In this document: positions 17,250 through 25,169 of the stretch, piece by piece
Numbering within the stretch: position 1 is the stretch's first letter
How the letters are laid out: the number at the start of each line of letters is the position of its first letter
Origin: Paenibacillus xylanivorans
GTDB taxonomy: Bacteria; Bacillota; Bacilli; Paenibacillales; Paenibacillaceae
DNA length: 45,025 nt
Direction: 5' to 3'
Assembly: GCF_001280595.1 (NCBI RefSeq)
Contig: NZ_LITU01000053.1
Location: 270 to 45,294 of the forward strand
Translations under genes and position numbers: made by a program
Notes under the pieces: model-generated
The model's input: the letters and a program-made list of their open reading frames with translations, nothing else
Database searches by the model: none
What the model was told of the DNA's origin: nothing

Positions 17250-17525
17250 ATGGCTAACAACATTTCCAAGGAAGCGCTGAAAGCGATCAACAAAAAAACA
17301 GGGAAATCGATTACGGAAGGTGCCGTCAAAAAATTGGCGAGTACAGTAAAACCGTCCACCATGCAGAATGAAGCTCAATTGCGCCAACTGATCAAGCAAG
17401 TATCCGCCATGGCAAAAGTGCCGGTATCTGAGGATACAGTTCAGGATATCGTGAGTGCCGTCAAAAAAAGCGGATTAAACCCAAACAGTATGGAATCATT
17501 AATGAAAATGATGATGAAAAAATAA
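17250..17525 (+). CDS. spoVIF: stage VI sporulation protein F (SpoVIF-like)
   Basis: A 91-residue protein. SpoVIF (YjcC) is a late mother-cell factor of B. subtilis spore-coat assembly. The sequence is mostly two helical stretches (ISKEALKAINKKTGKSIT and EAQLRQLIKQVSAMAKV) with a Met-rich end (MESLMKMMMKK), as in the family. ATG 17250 has GGAGGAGGGGAG just upstream. The sigma-K-like promoter fits the known timing. In B. subtilis yjcC is not in this block, so the position is lineage-specific. Confidence 0.8.
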   Translation: MANNISKEALKAINKKTGKSITEGAVKKLASTVKPSTMQNEAQLRQLIKQVSAMAKVPVSEDTVQDIVSAVKKSGLNPNSMESLMKMMMKK

Positions 17526-17532
17526 TAGATCG

Positions 17533-17606
17533 CGCCTGCGTGCAGGCGATCGAGCAAGACAAAAAGACAAGTCGGCATATGCCGGCTTTCTTTTTGTCTT
17601 TTTTTT
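17533..17606 (+). terminator. double-hairpin terminator after spoVIF
   Basis: The first hairpin CGCCTGC/GCAGGCG (17533-17548) is followed by a longer one: outer arms GACAAAAAG (17558-17566) and CTTTTTGTC (17590-17598) around the palindrome CGGCATATGCCG, then eight T. Confidence 0.9.
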
Positions 17607-17627
17607 GGAAAGCTGAGCAATGTTTCG

Positions 17628-17636
17628 TGTTATAAT
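17628..17636 (+). promoter_or_regulatory. extended -10 promoter of the DUF2768 gene
   Basis: TGTTATAAT, 59 nt before the ATG; no good -35. Confidence 0.5.
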
Positions 17637-17694
17637 AGTTGCAATTGTCACGTGTCAGTGATGAATAACGGACTGAAGGGGAGAACTCTGGATT

Positions 17695-17874
17695 ATGAAC
17701 GCGATGGACAAGATGTGGCTTTCATTGGTCGCAATCCTCATTATGGGACTATCTGTATTCCTGATTACGTTTGCTCGATCCAAAACGAAAGGCATTGTAC
17801 GGGGGATTCTTTCATTAATTGCTTTTCTCATTATGCTGATTGGCTTTTTCGGCGGAATTGCTTCTCTGACCTGA
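17695..17874 (+). CDS. small membrane protein, DUF2768 family (YphE-like)
   Basis: A 59-residue protein with two hydrophobic helices (about 8-25 WLSLVAILIMGLSVFLIT and 37-56 LSLIAFLIMLIGFFGGIA) joined by a basic loop (ARSKTKGIVRG). AAGGGGAG lies 11 nt before the ATG. Size, topology and its place between gpsA and the YphF-like gene match B. subtilis yphE (DUF2768). Function unknown. Overlapping frames in this stretch are not coding. Confidence 0.75.
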   Translation: MNAMDKMWLSLVAILIMGLSVFLITFARSKTKGIVRGILSLIAFLIMLIGFFGGIASLT

Positions 17875-17957
17875 TCTTTCTCGCCTAAGAGATAACATCC
17901 GCATAAATACATCATAAGAACTGACACAACGAAAACGGATGAAGGGAAGGTGAGCCG

Positions 17958-18575
17958 ATGAGGCCGCATGAAACGGAGGATCGGACAGAGCGCTATCCGG
18001 AATTACACGCGGCTTTGCTGGAAACGGCGAAAGCCTGGGATACAGAGCCTTATACGTGGCTGCTTGGGGGAAGCTGTGGATTGTTGCTCCAACAGGTGGA
18101 GTTACAGCAGGCTCCCAGAGATATTGATATTTATGCTGATATCACCGCGGCGAAGCTGCTGCATAAATCTGCGCCTGGAATGGTGCTGGACGAACCTGTA
18201 GTAGATAAGACGGGACCTTATGCCTCGCTGCTCAGTCATTATCAGGTAGGGACTTGTGCTTTGGAATTAGTTGGTGGTTTCGAAGTGTGGTCACGTAAAA
18301 GTTGGTACCGCATTGAAATTGAGCATGTATTGGCCGAGTACGCTCCTGAGGTGAAATTGGGTTCTTACACATTTCGACTAATGCCACTTGCGCATGAGCT
18401 GTTGTTCAATCTAATGAGAGGCCGTGCCGATCGTTATGAACCCATTGCAAGACAGATTCGGCAGATGCCCGAATTACATCAACCTCTAATGACTTTATTG
18501 GGGAAGCAAAATATATGGACAAGCCGATTCAGAGCAGAAGTGGAAGAGCTTGTTGGCTTCGAATGGCCTCAGTAG
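17958..18575 (+). CDS. nucleotidyltransferase-fold protein, unknown target
   Basis: 205 residues. WLLGGSCGLLLQ (GGS at about 37-39) followed by RDIDIYAD (Asp55 and Asp57) is the GGS...DxD pattern of the polymerase-beta nucleotidyltransferase fold, with Asp residues placed to bind metal. A third acid may be Glu104 (CALELVGG). In known relatives such proteins add nucleotides to antibiotics, tRNA or proteins; some are antitoxin partners. No toxin partner or resistance gene is visible next to it. AAGGTGA precedes the ATG. It interrupts the B. subtilis order yphE-yphF. Confidence 0.65.
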   Translation: MRPHETEDRTERYPELHAALLETAKAWDTEPYTWLLGGSCGLLLQQVELQQAPRDIDIYADITAAKLLHKSAPGMVLDEPVVDKTGPYASLLSHYQVGTCALELVGGFEVWSRKSWYRIEIEHVLAEYAPEVKLGSYTFRLMPLAHELLFNLMRGRADRYEPIARQIRQMPELHQPLMTLLGKQNIWTSRFRAEVEELVGFEWPQ

Positions 18576-18591
18576 GTTGGGAGGAAGAATG

Positions 18592-18945
18592 ATGGATTGC
18601 AATATTACATTTTTACCGCAAAATAAAACGATTCGGCTAAAGCCAGGGGTAACGCTGCTAAATGCTGCACGCCGTGCAGGGGTGAAAATAGCAACGCGAT
18701 GTGATGGAAAGGCTGCCTGCCTGATGTGTAAGGTGAAAATAGATTCGGAATATCTTGCAGCGCTGCATCCACCAACAGATGCGGAGAAGCGTAAGCTAGG
18801 TTCCTTGCTGGATGCAGGCACTCGGCTGTCATGTCAGGCGAAGGTGCGGGGATCGGTGACGGTTCATGTTCCGGAGGACCCGCTGAAGGCAGCGATTCGT
18901 AAACAATTGGAGCGTCAGCAGCAGGAAGAGGACGATTGGTTCTAA
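18592..18945 (+). CDS. [2Fe-2S] ferredoxin-type protein
   Basis: A 117-residue electron carrier. Cluster ligands are Cys37, Cys43 and Cys46 (C-x5-C-x2-C) plus Cys81 (LSCQAKV); the x5 spacing is that of adrenodoxin/putidaredoxin-type ferredoxins rather than the plant type (x4). A highly charged C-terminal tail follows (RKQLERQQQEEDDW). ATG 18592 is 7 nt after GGAGG; ATG 18589 is also possible. The redox partner is unknown. The preceding gene ends 16 nt upstream, so they are probably co-transcribed. Confidence 0.85.
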   Translation: MDCNITFLPQNKTIRLKPGVTLLNAARRAGVKIATRCDGKAACLMCKVKIDSEYLAALHPPTDAEKRKLGSLLDAGTRLSCQAKVRGSVTVHVPEDPLKAAIRKQLERQQQEEDDWF

Positions 18946-18980
18946 GAATACCTGAGTGGAACGATTCAAGGAGGATACGG

Positions 18981-19754
18981 ATGAACGAGAATATGACGAA
19001 GAACGTGAAACCAAGAGGGCAGAGGCGTCACTTGCAGAAGATGTCCTGTCTACTCTTATTCCTGTTGCTTGCTATTACAGCAACGGGGTGTATGTATCAA
19101 TCCCAGAGTAATCCCGATCCCAAAATAGCTTATAGGGAAAGCGTAAGCCGTATTCAAACTGCGGTAGAAGCATTCCAACAGGATCAGGGGATTTTGCCCA
19201 TGGTCAATGCAGATATGGAAACACCGAAATATGAAAAATTCAGAGTCGATCTGTCCAAGCTGAAACAGCAGGGGTATCTGGATGAAATACCCGGCACTGC
19301 GTTTGAAAGTGGTGGTAGCGCTTACTTTCTCATTCAGGATGAAGAAGTGAAGCCAACTGTCAAAGTCATGGATCTTCAAACCGTGCAGCAAGTAAATGAT
19401 GTTCAACGAATGGTCAATCAGTACAAATCCGTACATAACAATCAATTGCCACGTGGGGAAGAACTGTATCCAGGCCTATACGCTGTGGATATGGAACAGG
19501 CAGCACAGGCTGGTGCCCCTGCGGTTACACTGAATAGTGTGTATTCAGGTCAGGAGCTGCCTTTCATGATGGATGACGAGGGCAATGTCTATGTGGATTA
19601 TGCCTTTGACATTATGCAGGCTGTAGAGAAGTCAGAGAATCCTCCAACGAAAGTGGAAGATATGCGTGATTTCTTGCTGGAGCATTCTTACTTTGTCCCT
19701 GTAAAATCGGTCGCCTACACCTGGCAGAATAACACCCCAGTGGCAAGAAAGTAA
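18981..19754 (+). CDS. YphF-like lipoprotein
   Basis: 257 residues. The N-terminus is basic, then a hydrophobic stretch ends at TATGC with Cys37, a lipobox-like site (slightly atypical). The mature part begins with an alternating polar/helical region (SVSRIQTAVEAFQQDQGILPMV) and contains two similar ~70-residue units beginning IQTAVEAFQQDQGILP and VQRMVNQYKSVHNNQLP, each followed by a YxGLY/GYLDEIPG-type segment. Position just upstream of spoIVA matches B. subtilis yphF. AAGGAGGAT precedes the ATG. Function unknown. Confidence 0.8.
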   Translation: MNENMTKNVKPRGQRRHLQKMSCLLLFLLLAITATGCMYQSQSNPDPKIAYRESVSRIQTAVEAFQQDQGILPMVNADMETPKYEKFRVDLSKLKQQGYLDEIPGTAFESGGSAYFLIQDEEVKPTVKVMDLQTVQQVNDVQRMVNQYKSVHNNQLPRGEELYPGLYAVDMEQAAQAGAPAVTLNSVYSGQELPFMMDDEGNVYVDYAFDIMQAVEKSENPPTKVEDMRDFLLEHSYFVPVKSVAYTWQNNTPVARK

Positions 19755-19812
19755 TCATGAGCGTTAATTCGTTCGAGTGTTACACAATACAATGATTGTC
19801 CTTAAGATTAGA

Positions 19813-19846
19813 AAAGAGATATTCCGCATCATGGGATATCTCTTTC
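19813..19846. terminator. hairpin after the YphF-like gene
   Basis: AAAAGAGATATTCC with GGGATATCTCTTTC (one G-T wobble). T-rich on the right and A-rich on the left, so usable from both sides. Confidence 0.65.
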
Positions 19847-19906
19847 TTATATGTTGGTTTATAGTTCACATCATATGGTCCATAAGCTTTATTCAGATTA
19901 CTTTGT

Positions 19907-20296
19907 TCAGACCTCGACTTTATAACTCAAGTCAAGTTCATCGCCGGGCAATCCCCGGATACCCCAATGACTGCGCGGTGTTTCAAATAGGGTAATCTCC
20001 ACATCATTAGGTGACAATTTCAACTGTTCATTCATTCGTGTGAATAATTGCTGAATGAGCTCTTTCTTGACTTGATCTGTGCGGCCTTCGAACATGCTGA
20101 TTTCAATAATGGTATACCCTGCTGAACGATCAGAGGGAAAAAGAAAATCATCCATGTCCATGGGAAAGTAACGTTGAAACTTCTTGTTCTCCGGTAATCC
20201 TACAACATCCATCATAACGGAGTGTATGACTTGTGAAAGCTGCTCTTTCAATGGGTTCAGGTGCACACCTAGTCCATATACTTTGATCTGTGCCAT
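19907..20296 (-). CDS. tautomerase-like family protein
   Basis: 129 residues. The middle (GYTIIEISMFEGRTDQVKKELIQQLFTRM, near 61-89) has the beta-strand/helix layout and FEGR-K pattern of the tautomerase/MIF superfamily, and the end WGIRGLPGDELDL is well structured. The family uses an N-terminal Pro1 as catalytic base; here the protein starts Met-Ala-Gln-Ile and has no Pro there, so activity is doubtful. The start at 20296 is placed 8 nt after AAAGGTG; ATG 20302 would be too close. Minus-strand single gene. Family call is moderate. Confidence 0.6.
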   Translation of the reverse strand: MAQIKVYGLGVHLNPLKEQLSQVIHSVMMDVVGLPENKKFQRYFPMDMDDFLFPSDRSAGYTIIEISMFEGRTDQVKKELIQQLFTRMNEQLKLSPNDVEITLFETPRSHWGIRGLPGDELDLSYKVEV

Positions 20297-20302
20297 GCTC
20301 AT

Positions 20303-20748
20303 CTCACCTTTCTCAGCTCGTTATCTCTGCTCTGCTAAAAAATGCCTTACTTTCACAGTATACCTTCTGCACAGCTTGAACGGTACCAAGAAAAACCAAG
20401 TCAACGAACCGGCATAAAAGCTTCGGCGCGCTCATAAAGTAGATTGTAATAAAGACGCGCAGTCCGAGAGCGGGGCGATTCTCTTAAGGTCACTACCTTG
20501 AGAAAAAAACAAAAAATACGCGTCATAATGCTGCATACGGATACATAAGATGATACTAGTCCAATTGCATGTACGAGTTAACGCCGCTCTCGCCGGTTTC
20601 ATCAGAATGCAACGTTCGGCGGCGGACGACTTCCGGGCACTCACAAAGGCGGCTCTACCGTTGCAGGGATTTCAGTCTTCTGATTGAAAAAACGAAGCGG
20701 ATGCTCTTTAGCATTTTTCCTTCGGAGTAATTTAGGGAGGGGATTTCA
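20303..20748. other. 446-bp intergenic region before spoIVA
   Basis: No supported gene. It holds a sigma-E-like promoter (20525-20551), a 9-bp inverted repeat CGAGAGCGG / CCGCTCTCG with arms near 20465 and 20582, and a small hairpin ATGCT/AGCAT near 20701 enclosed by CGAAG/CTTCG. The latter parts would be in a ~190-nt untranslated leader of spoIVA. Confidence 0.5.
20525..20551 (+). promoter_or_regulatory. sigma-E-like promoter of spoIVA
   Basis: ATA (20525-20527), 16 nt, CATAAGAT (20544-20551). This matches the sigma-E pattern (ATA at -35, CATA at -10) and the known mother-cell control of spoIVA. Confidence 0.5.
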
Positions 20749-22227
20749 TTGGAGAAAGTAGACATTTTTAAGGACATTGCCGAGCGGACCGGAGGGGATA
20801 TTTATCTCGGGGTTGTCGGCGCAGTCCGGACGGGGAAATCAACATTTATCAAACGTTTCATGGAAACAATCGTCTTGCCGAACATTACAAATGAGGCAGA
20901 CCGCGCACGGGCAGTGGATGAACTCCCACAAAGTGCAGCAGGCAAAACGATTATGACTACGGAACCGAAATTCGTACCGAATAACGCGGTTCAAATCAAG
21001 GTCGCAGAGGGACTTGATGTCAATGTGCGCCTTGTGGATTGTGTAGGTTACGCGGTGGAAGGAGCGAAGGGATACGAGGATGAGAATGGTCCACGTATGA
21101 TCTCCACTCCATGGTTTGAAGAACCGATTCCGTTCCAGGAAGCTGCCGAAATTGGCACGCGCAAGGTCATTCAGGAGCATTCCACACTCGGTGTGGTGGT
21201 CACAACAGATGGCACGATCGCGGAGATTGCCCGGAGCTCCTATGTGGAATCAGAGGAACGCGTCATTGCAGAGCTGAAGGAAGTGGGTAAACCATTTGTG
21301 TTGGTGATCAACTCGACTCGCCCTCGCAGTGAAGAAGCGCTCCAGTTGCGTAGTGAGCTTGCTGCCAAGTATGACATTCCGGTCATGACCCTCAGTGCAG
21401 CAACAATGACAGAAGATGATGTGACAGGTGTGCTTCGCGAAGTGCTGTATGAGTTCCCTGTACATGAAGTGAATGTGAATCTGCCGAGCTGGGTAATGGT
21501 GCTGAATGAAAACCACTGGCTGCGCAGCAACTACGAAAATTCCGTGCGTGACACCGTTAAGGATATTCGCAGGCTGCGTGATGTGGATCGGGTTGTTGCT
21601 CAGTTCATGGAATACGAATTCATCGATCGAGCGGGACTGAGCGGCATGAACATGGGGCAAGGTGTGGCAGAAATCGATCTGTATGCTCCGGATGAATTAT
21701 ACGATCAGATCCTCGTGGAAGTCGTTGGTATTGAAATTCGAGGCAAGGATCATCTGCTGCAATTGATGCAGGAATTCTCCCATGCGAAGAGGGAGTACGA
21801 TCGCTTCGCTGAGGCGCTGGAGATGGTCAAAACGACGGGCTACGGTATCGCAGCGCCATCCCTCGCCGAGATGGCACTGGATGAACCAGAACTCATCCGG
21901 CAAGGTACCAAGTTCGGCGTCCGCCTGAAAGCAACCGCACCATCCATTCACATGATCCGGGTCGATGTGGAATCGGAGTTTGCACCGATTATCGGAACGG
22001 AAAAACAGAGTGAGGAACTGGTGAGGTACTTGATGCAGGACTTCGAGAACGATCCAATCAAGGTATGGGATTCAGATATGTTCGGTCGTTCACTGCATTC
22101 CATCGTGAGAGAAGGCATTCAGGGTAAAATTGCGATGATGCCAGATAACGCACGATACAAGTTGCAAGAGACGCTGGGACGTATCATTAACGAAGGTTCA
22201 GGTGGATTGATCGCCATTATTCTGTAA
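20749..22227 (+). CDS. spoIVA: stage IV sporulation protein A (spore coat morphogenetic ATPase)
   Basis: SpoIVA hydrolyses ATP to polymerise into the basement layer of the spore coat around the forespore and is also needed for cortex formation. The 492-residue protein begins MEKVDIFKDIAERTGG, as in Bacillus. Walker A is GAVRTGKST (about 24-32) and a GTPase-like region runs to about 240 (VNSTRPRSEE); the C-terminal ~250 residues (LYDQILVEVVGIEIRGKD, RYKLQETLGRIINEGSGG) carry polymerisation and SpoVM-binding regions in the family. TTG start, AGGGAGGGG upstream. A strong terminator closes it. Confidence 0.97.
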   Translation: MEKVDIFKDIAERTGGDIYLGVVGAVRTGKSTFIKRFMETIVLPNITNEADRARAVDELPQSAAGKTIMTTEPKFVPNNAVQIKVAEGLDVNVRLVDCVGYAVEGAKGYEDENGPRMISTPWFEEPIPFQEAAEIGTRKVIQEHSTLGVVVTTDGTIAEIARSSYVESEERVIAELKEVGKPFVLVINSTRPRSEEALQLRSELAAKYDIPVMTLSAATMTEDDVTGVLREVLYEFPVHEVNVNLPSWVMVLNENHWLRSNYENSVRDTVKDIRRLRDVDRVVAQFMEYEFIDRAGLSGMNMGQGVAEIDLYAPDELYDQILVEVVGIEIRGKDHLLQLMQEFSHAKREYDRFAEALEMVKTTGYGIAAPSLAEMALDEPELIRQGTKFGVRLKATAPSIHMIRVDVESEFAPIIGTEKQSEELVRYLMQDFENDPIKVWDSDMFGRSLHSIVREGIQGKIAMMPDNARYKLQETLGRIINEGSGGLIAIIL

Positions 22228-22231
22228 AGCC

Positions 22232-22266
22232 AAAAGACCGTAAAGGCCCCCCTTTACGGTCTTTTT
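22232..22266 (+). terminator. rho-independent terminator after spoIVA
   Basis: A perfect 15-bp stem AAAAGACCGTAAAGG/CCTTTACGGTCTTTT with loop CCCC, followed by T. Confidence 0.95.
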
Positions 22267-22334
22267 CTTGTTTCATTTTTCTTGATTCTGGATGAAATGG
22301 ATGGGAAGTTGTATGATTCATAAAAACTTAGCGA

Positions 22335-22358
22335 GTTTTAGCTTTAAATTGCTAAAAC
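22335..22358. promoter_or_regulatory. inverted repeat just upstream of the ABC importer promoter
   Basis: Perfect 8-bp arms GTTTTAGC (22335-22342) and GCTAAAAC (22351-22358) around TTTAAATT, ending 3 nt before the -35. The position suits an activator or a regulator operator. Confidence 0.5.
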
Positions 22359-22361
22359 CCA

Positions 22362-22390
22362 TTTACATACTTGGGATTAGCCGTTATATT
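22362..22390 (+). promoter_or_regulatory. promoter of the sugar-type ABC importer
   Basis: TTTACA (22362-22367), 17-nt spacer, TATATT (22385-22390). Confidence 0.7.
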
Positions 22391-22403
22391 AATATTCAAT
22401 GAT

Positions 22404-22419
22404 TGTGATCGAGATCACA
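22404..22419. promoter_or_regulatory. CRP/FNR-type palindrome TGTGA-N6-TCACA
   Basis: TGTGATC GA GATCACA, perfect 7-bp arms. It matches the TGTGA-N6-TCACA consensus of CRP/FNR family regulators (also B. subtilis Fnr). It sits at about +7 to +23 of the predicted transcript, where a bound protein would block transcription. Confidence 0.5.
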
Positions 22420-22445
22420 GAGAGTGTGAACAGGGGGAGACAGAG

Positions 22446-23543
22446 ATGAAAAAGAAAGATACAAAATGGGTATGGTTGAGTGTATTGCTCGTATTTACAT
22501 TAGCGTTGTCCGCTTGCGGGATCAAAAAAGAACCTGCTTCAACTACAGCTTCCGGCGCAGCAGAGGACAAGCCCAAAACTGAAGTAGTAACAGGCCCACT
22601 CAGTGGAAAACGAATTGCACTAATTATGGAATTTAATACAGGCACTTTCTCACAGCAATATGTGCAAGGGGTAAAAGAAGAAATTGAAAAATTCGGTGGA
22701 GAACTGACTACGTTTGTCGCCGATAATGATAAAGCCAAAATGGTATCGTTGCTCGATAGCGCAATTAACCAGAAATTCGATGCCATTCTGACGGATCACG
22801 GGGATTCCTTGCTGGCGCCGGGCGTGAAAAAAGCAGTAAAACAAAACATTCCGGTTGTTGTGTTCGATGCAGACATTAGCGTTCCGGGAGCAACAGTGTT
22901 GTCCCAGGATGATCAGAAGATGGCTGAGCTTACGTTGGAGCAAATGAAAAAAGATATTAACGGACAAGGCAACATCGTAAAAGTATGGGTAGCCGGATTT
23001 GCTCCGATGGAACGCCGTCAGGTTGCTTATGGTGAGTTCTTGAAAGAAAACCCCGATATCAAGGAGATTGCAACATTTGGTTCAGCACAGAACCCGGCAT
23101 TGGATACACAAGCCAAAATGGAAGCGATTCTGAAACAATATCCCAAAGGTGAAATCACAGCGGTATGGACTGCATGGGATGAGTTCGCCAAAGGTGCAGC
23201 GCGTGCGATTCAGCAAGCAGGACGTGACGAGATCAAGGTATACGGTATTGATATGAGTGATGAAGATTTGCAGATGATACAGGATCCGAAAAACCCTTGG
23301 GTAGCTTCCGCAGCAGTTGATCCAACAGACATTGGGCGTGTTCAGGTTCGTTATGCGTACCAGAAGCTGAATGGGGATGAGACCGAGGATCAAGTGGTCC
23401 TCAATCCGGTGTATGTACAGCGTGATGCGCTGCCTGACAAACAAATCTCCACTTCAGAGCTGTCCGAGTATGTTGAGGGCTGGGGAGGAAGTACACAGGG
23501 AATCAAGGATTGGATGTCAGAATACGGAGTTACTGCTAAATAA
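22446..23543 (+). CDS. sugar-type ABC transporter substrate-binding lipoprotein
   Basis: 365 residues, secreted and lipid-anchored: the signal peptide ends at LALSAC. The mature part is a periplasmic-binding-protein-1 (RbsB-like) fold: GKRIALIMEFNTGTFSQQYVQGV near 60-80, a hinge, and KVYGIDMSDEDLQMI near 270. It would catch a sugar or a sugar-like ligand (ribose, AI-2 type) and pass it to the ATPase and permease downstream. The substrate cannot be told from sequence. ATG 22446 has GGGGGAG upstream. A terminator-like hairpin separates it from the ATPase gene, as is common where the binding protein is made in excess. Confidence 0.88.
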   Translation: MKKKDTKWVWLSVLLVFTLALSACGIKKEPASTTASGAAEDKPKTEVVTGPLSGKRIALIMEFNTGTFSQQYVQGVKEEIEKFGGELTTFVADNDKAKMVSLLDSAINQKFDAILTDHGDSLLAPGVKKAVKQNIPVVVFDADISVPGATVLSQDDQKMAELTLEQMKKDINGQGNIVKVWVAGFAPMERRQVAYGEFLKENPDIKEIATFGSAQNPALDTQAKMEAILKQYPKGEITAVWTAWDEFAKGAARAIQQAGRDEIKVYGIDMSDEDLQMIQDPKNPWVASAAVDPTDIGRVQVRYAYQKLNGDETEDQVVLNPVYVQRDALPDKQISTSELSEYVEGWGGSTQGIKDWMSEYGVTAK

Positions 23544-23558
23544 AGCAGCGTAACGAGG

Positions 23559-23580
23559 CGCGCCGCAAGGCGCGTTTTTT
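23559..23580 (+). terminator. internal terminator of the importer operon
   Basis: CGCGCC (23559-23564), loop GCAA, GGCGCG (23569-23574), then T6. Probably partial, reducing the ATPase and permease relative to the binding protein. Confidence 0.75.
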
Positions 23581-23651
23581 CTGACCATGATGAAATAAAA
23601 CGACATGAGAATAGTGATACTCCCAGAGGGGAGCGATTGGAGGTTTGTGTC

Positions 23652-25169
23652 ATGAGTACTGCACCGATTCTGCTTCAAATGGAACATGTCCACAAGCAGT
23701 TTGCAGGCATTCCCGCACTGAAAAATGTGGAGTTCTCCGTCAAAGGTGGGGAAATTCATGCGCTGCTTGGTGCGAATGGTGCCGGCAAGAGCACATTGAT
23801 GAAAATTCTGTCTGGTGCCTATCAACTGGATCAGGGCACCATCCGGTTAAGTGGGCAAACTCTTCATTTGAATTCACCAGGCGATGCCAAAGCGAGTGGT
23901 ATTCACTGTGTATACCAGGAGGTGGATGCTGCACTGGTACCCCAATTGACAGCTGCCGAGAATATTATGCTGGATCAATTGGCATCGCCTGACGGAGGTT
24001 GGTGGAAAAGTCCGCGGAAACTGCAACAGCGTGCGGCTGAAGCTTTGCAGCAGTTAGGAGCGAGCATATCCGTACACAAAAAAGTAGCCGACCTGACACT
24101 TGCGGAGAAGCAGATGATTCTGCTCGCACGTATCCTCATTCAGGATGCAAAGGTCATTATTTTTGACGAACCGACTGCGCCGCTGAGTCAGGAAGAAACG
24201 GACGCTTTTTTCCGAATCGTACATTTGTTGAAAGAGCGTGGTGTGACATGTATTTTCATTACTCACCGTCTTTCAGAAGTTACAAGTCACTGTGACCGCG
24301 TTACCGTTATGAGAGATGGACAACATGTGTTTACGGGTGAGGCACAGGAACTTACGATCAATGATCTGGTGACACAGATGCTCGGAAAACCGTTTGAGGA
24401 AGAGTTCCCCAAGACAGAGGCACCGGTAGGAGAAGTGTTGCTGGAAGCGCGAGGACTTCGGCGTGGAGTCCGGGTTAAGGGTGTGGACCTATCAGTTCGT
24501 CGAGGCGAAGTGCTTGCTGTGGTAGGGCTTGTAGGTGCAGGGAAAACGGAATGTTCCCGCTTGTTGATTGGTGCTGATCGGCTGGAGAGTGGGGAGATTC
24601 GGCTTAACAATCGTGAACTTCACCTTTCCCAACCTGCTGACGCTGCGGCTCTGGGCATTGTCTCAGTGCCTGAGGAACGCCGCAAACAGGGGATTCTGAT
24701 TGAGGAAAACGTGGAACGGAATTTGAGCCTTCCCTTGCTTGGACGTCTCAGCAAATTAGGTTTTGTAAGCCGAAAGCGCGAGCGTGAGAATGCGGAATCT
24801 TTGGTACAGCAGCTTGGTATCAAAACATCGTCAGTGCGGCAGGAAGTGAAGTATTTAAGCGGTGGCAACCAGCAAAAGGTGGCCATCGGTAAATGGCTGA
24901 ATGCGGACGCAGACGTCTTTATATTTGACGAGCCGACAAAAGGTGTGGATATCGGCGCCAAAAGTGACATTTTTCGTATCATTAACGAACTGGCTTTGGC
25001 TGGTAAAGCTGTTATCTACTTCACGTGTGAACTGGATGAAGGATTGGGTATTGGTGATCGGATTACAGTCATGTGTGAAGGGACGATCGTAAAGGAATTC
25101 AAACGGGGCGAGACTAACCAAGAACAGCTGCTATACTATGCAAGCGGTGGACAAGAGGTGGAAGCATGA
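23652..25169 (+). CDS. sugar-type ABC transporter ATP-binding protein (two-domain, RbsA-like)
   Basis: 505 residues with two fused nucleotide-binding domains. First: GANGAGKST (Walker A, about 39-47), signature LTLAEKQM (non-canonical, as usual in this subfamily), Walker B VIIFDEPTAPLS. Second: GLVGAGKTE (about 292-300), signature LSGGNQQKV (near 402), Walker B VFIFDEPTKGVD. In RbsA-type proteins the second Walker A lysine is usually arginine; here it is lysine. GGAGGT lies 9 nt before ATG 23652. Its end overlaps the permease start by ATGA. Confidence 0.92.
   Translation: MSTAPILLQMEHVHKQFAGIPALKNVEFSVKGGEIHALLGANGAGKSTLMKILSGAYQLDQGTIRLSGQTLHLNSPGDAKASGIHCVYQEVDAALVPQLTAAENIMLDQLASPDGGWWKSPRKLQQRAAEALQQLGASISVHKKVADLTLAEKQMILLARILIQDAKVIIFDEPTAPLSQEETDAFFRIVHLLKERGVTCIFITHRLSEVTSHCDRVTVMRDGQHVFTGEAQELTINDLVTQMLGKPFEEEFPKTEAPVGEVLLEARGLRRGVRVKGVDLSVRRGEVLAVVGLVGAGKTECSRLLIGADRLESGEIRLNNRELHLSQPADAAALGIVSVPEERRKQGILIEENVERNLSLPLLGRLSKLGFVSRKRERENAESLVQQLGIKTSSVRQEVKYLSGGNQQKVAIGKWLNADADVFIFDEPTKGVDIGAKSDIFRIINELALAGKAVIYFTCELDEGLGIGDRITVMCEGTIVKEFKRGETNQEQLLYYASGGQEVEA

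Noticed and set aside
20477..20512. TCTCTTAAGGT / ACCTTGAGA hairpin as a plus-strand terminator
   Set aside because: It is followed by an A-run rather than a T-run, and no plus-strand gene ends there.
20432..20644. Minus-strand ORF in the spoIVA upstream region
   Set aside because: No ribosome site, composition unlike the real genes, and it overlaps the sigma-E-like promoter region.
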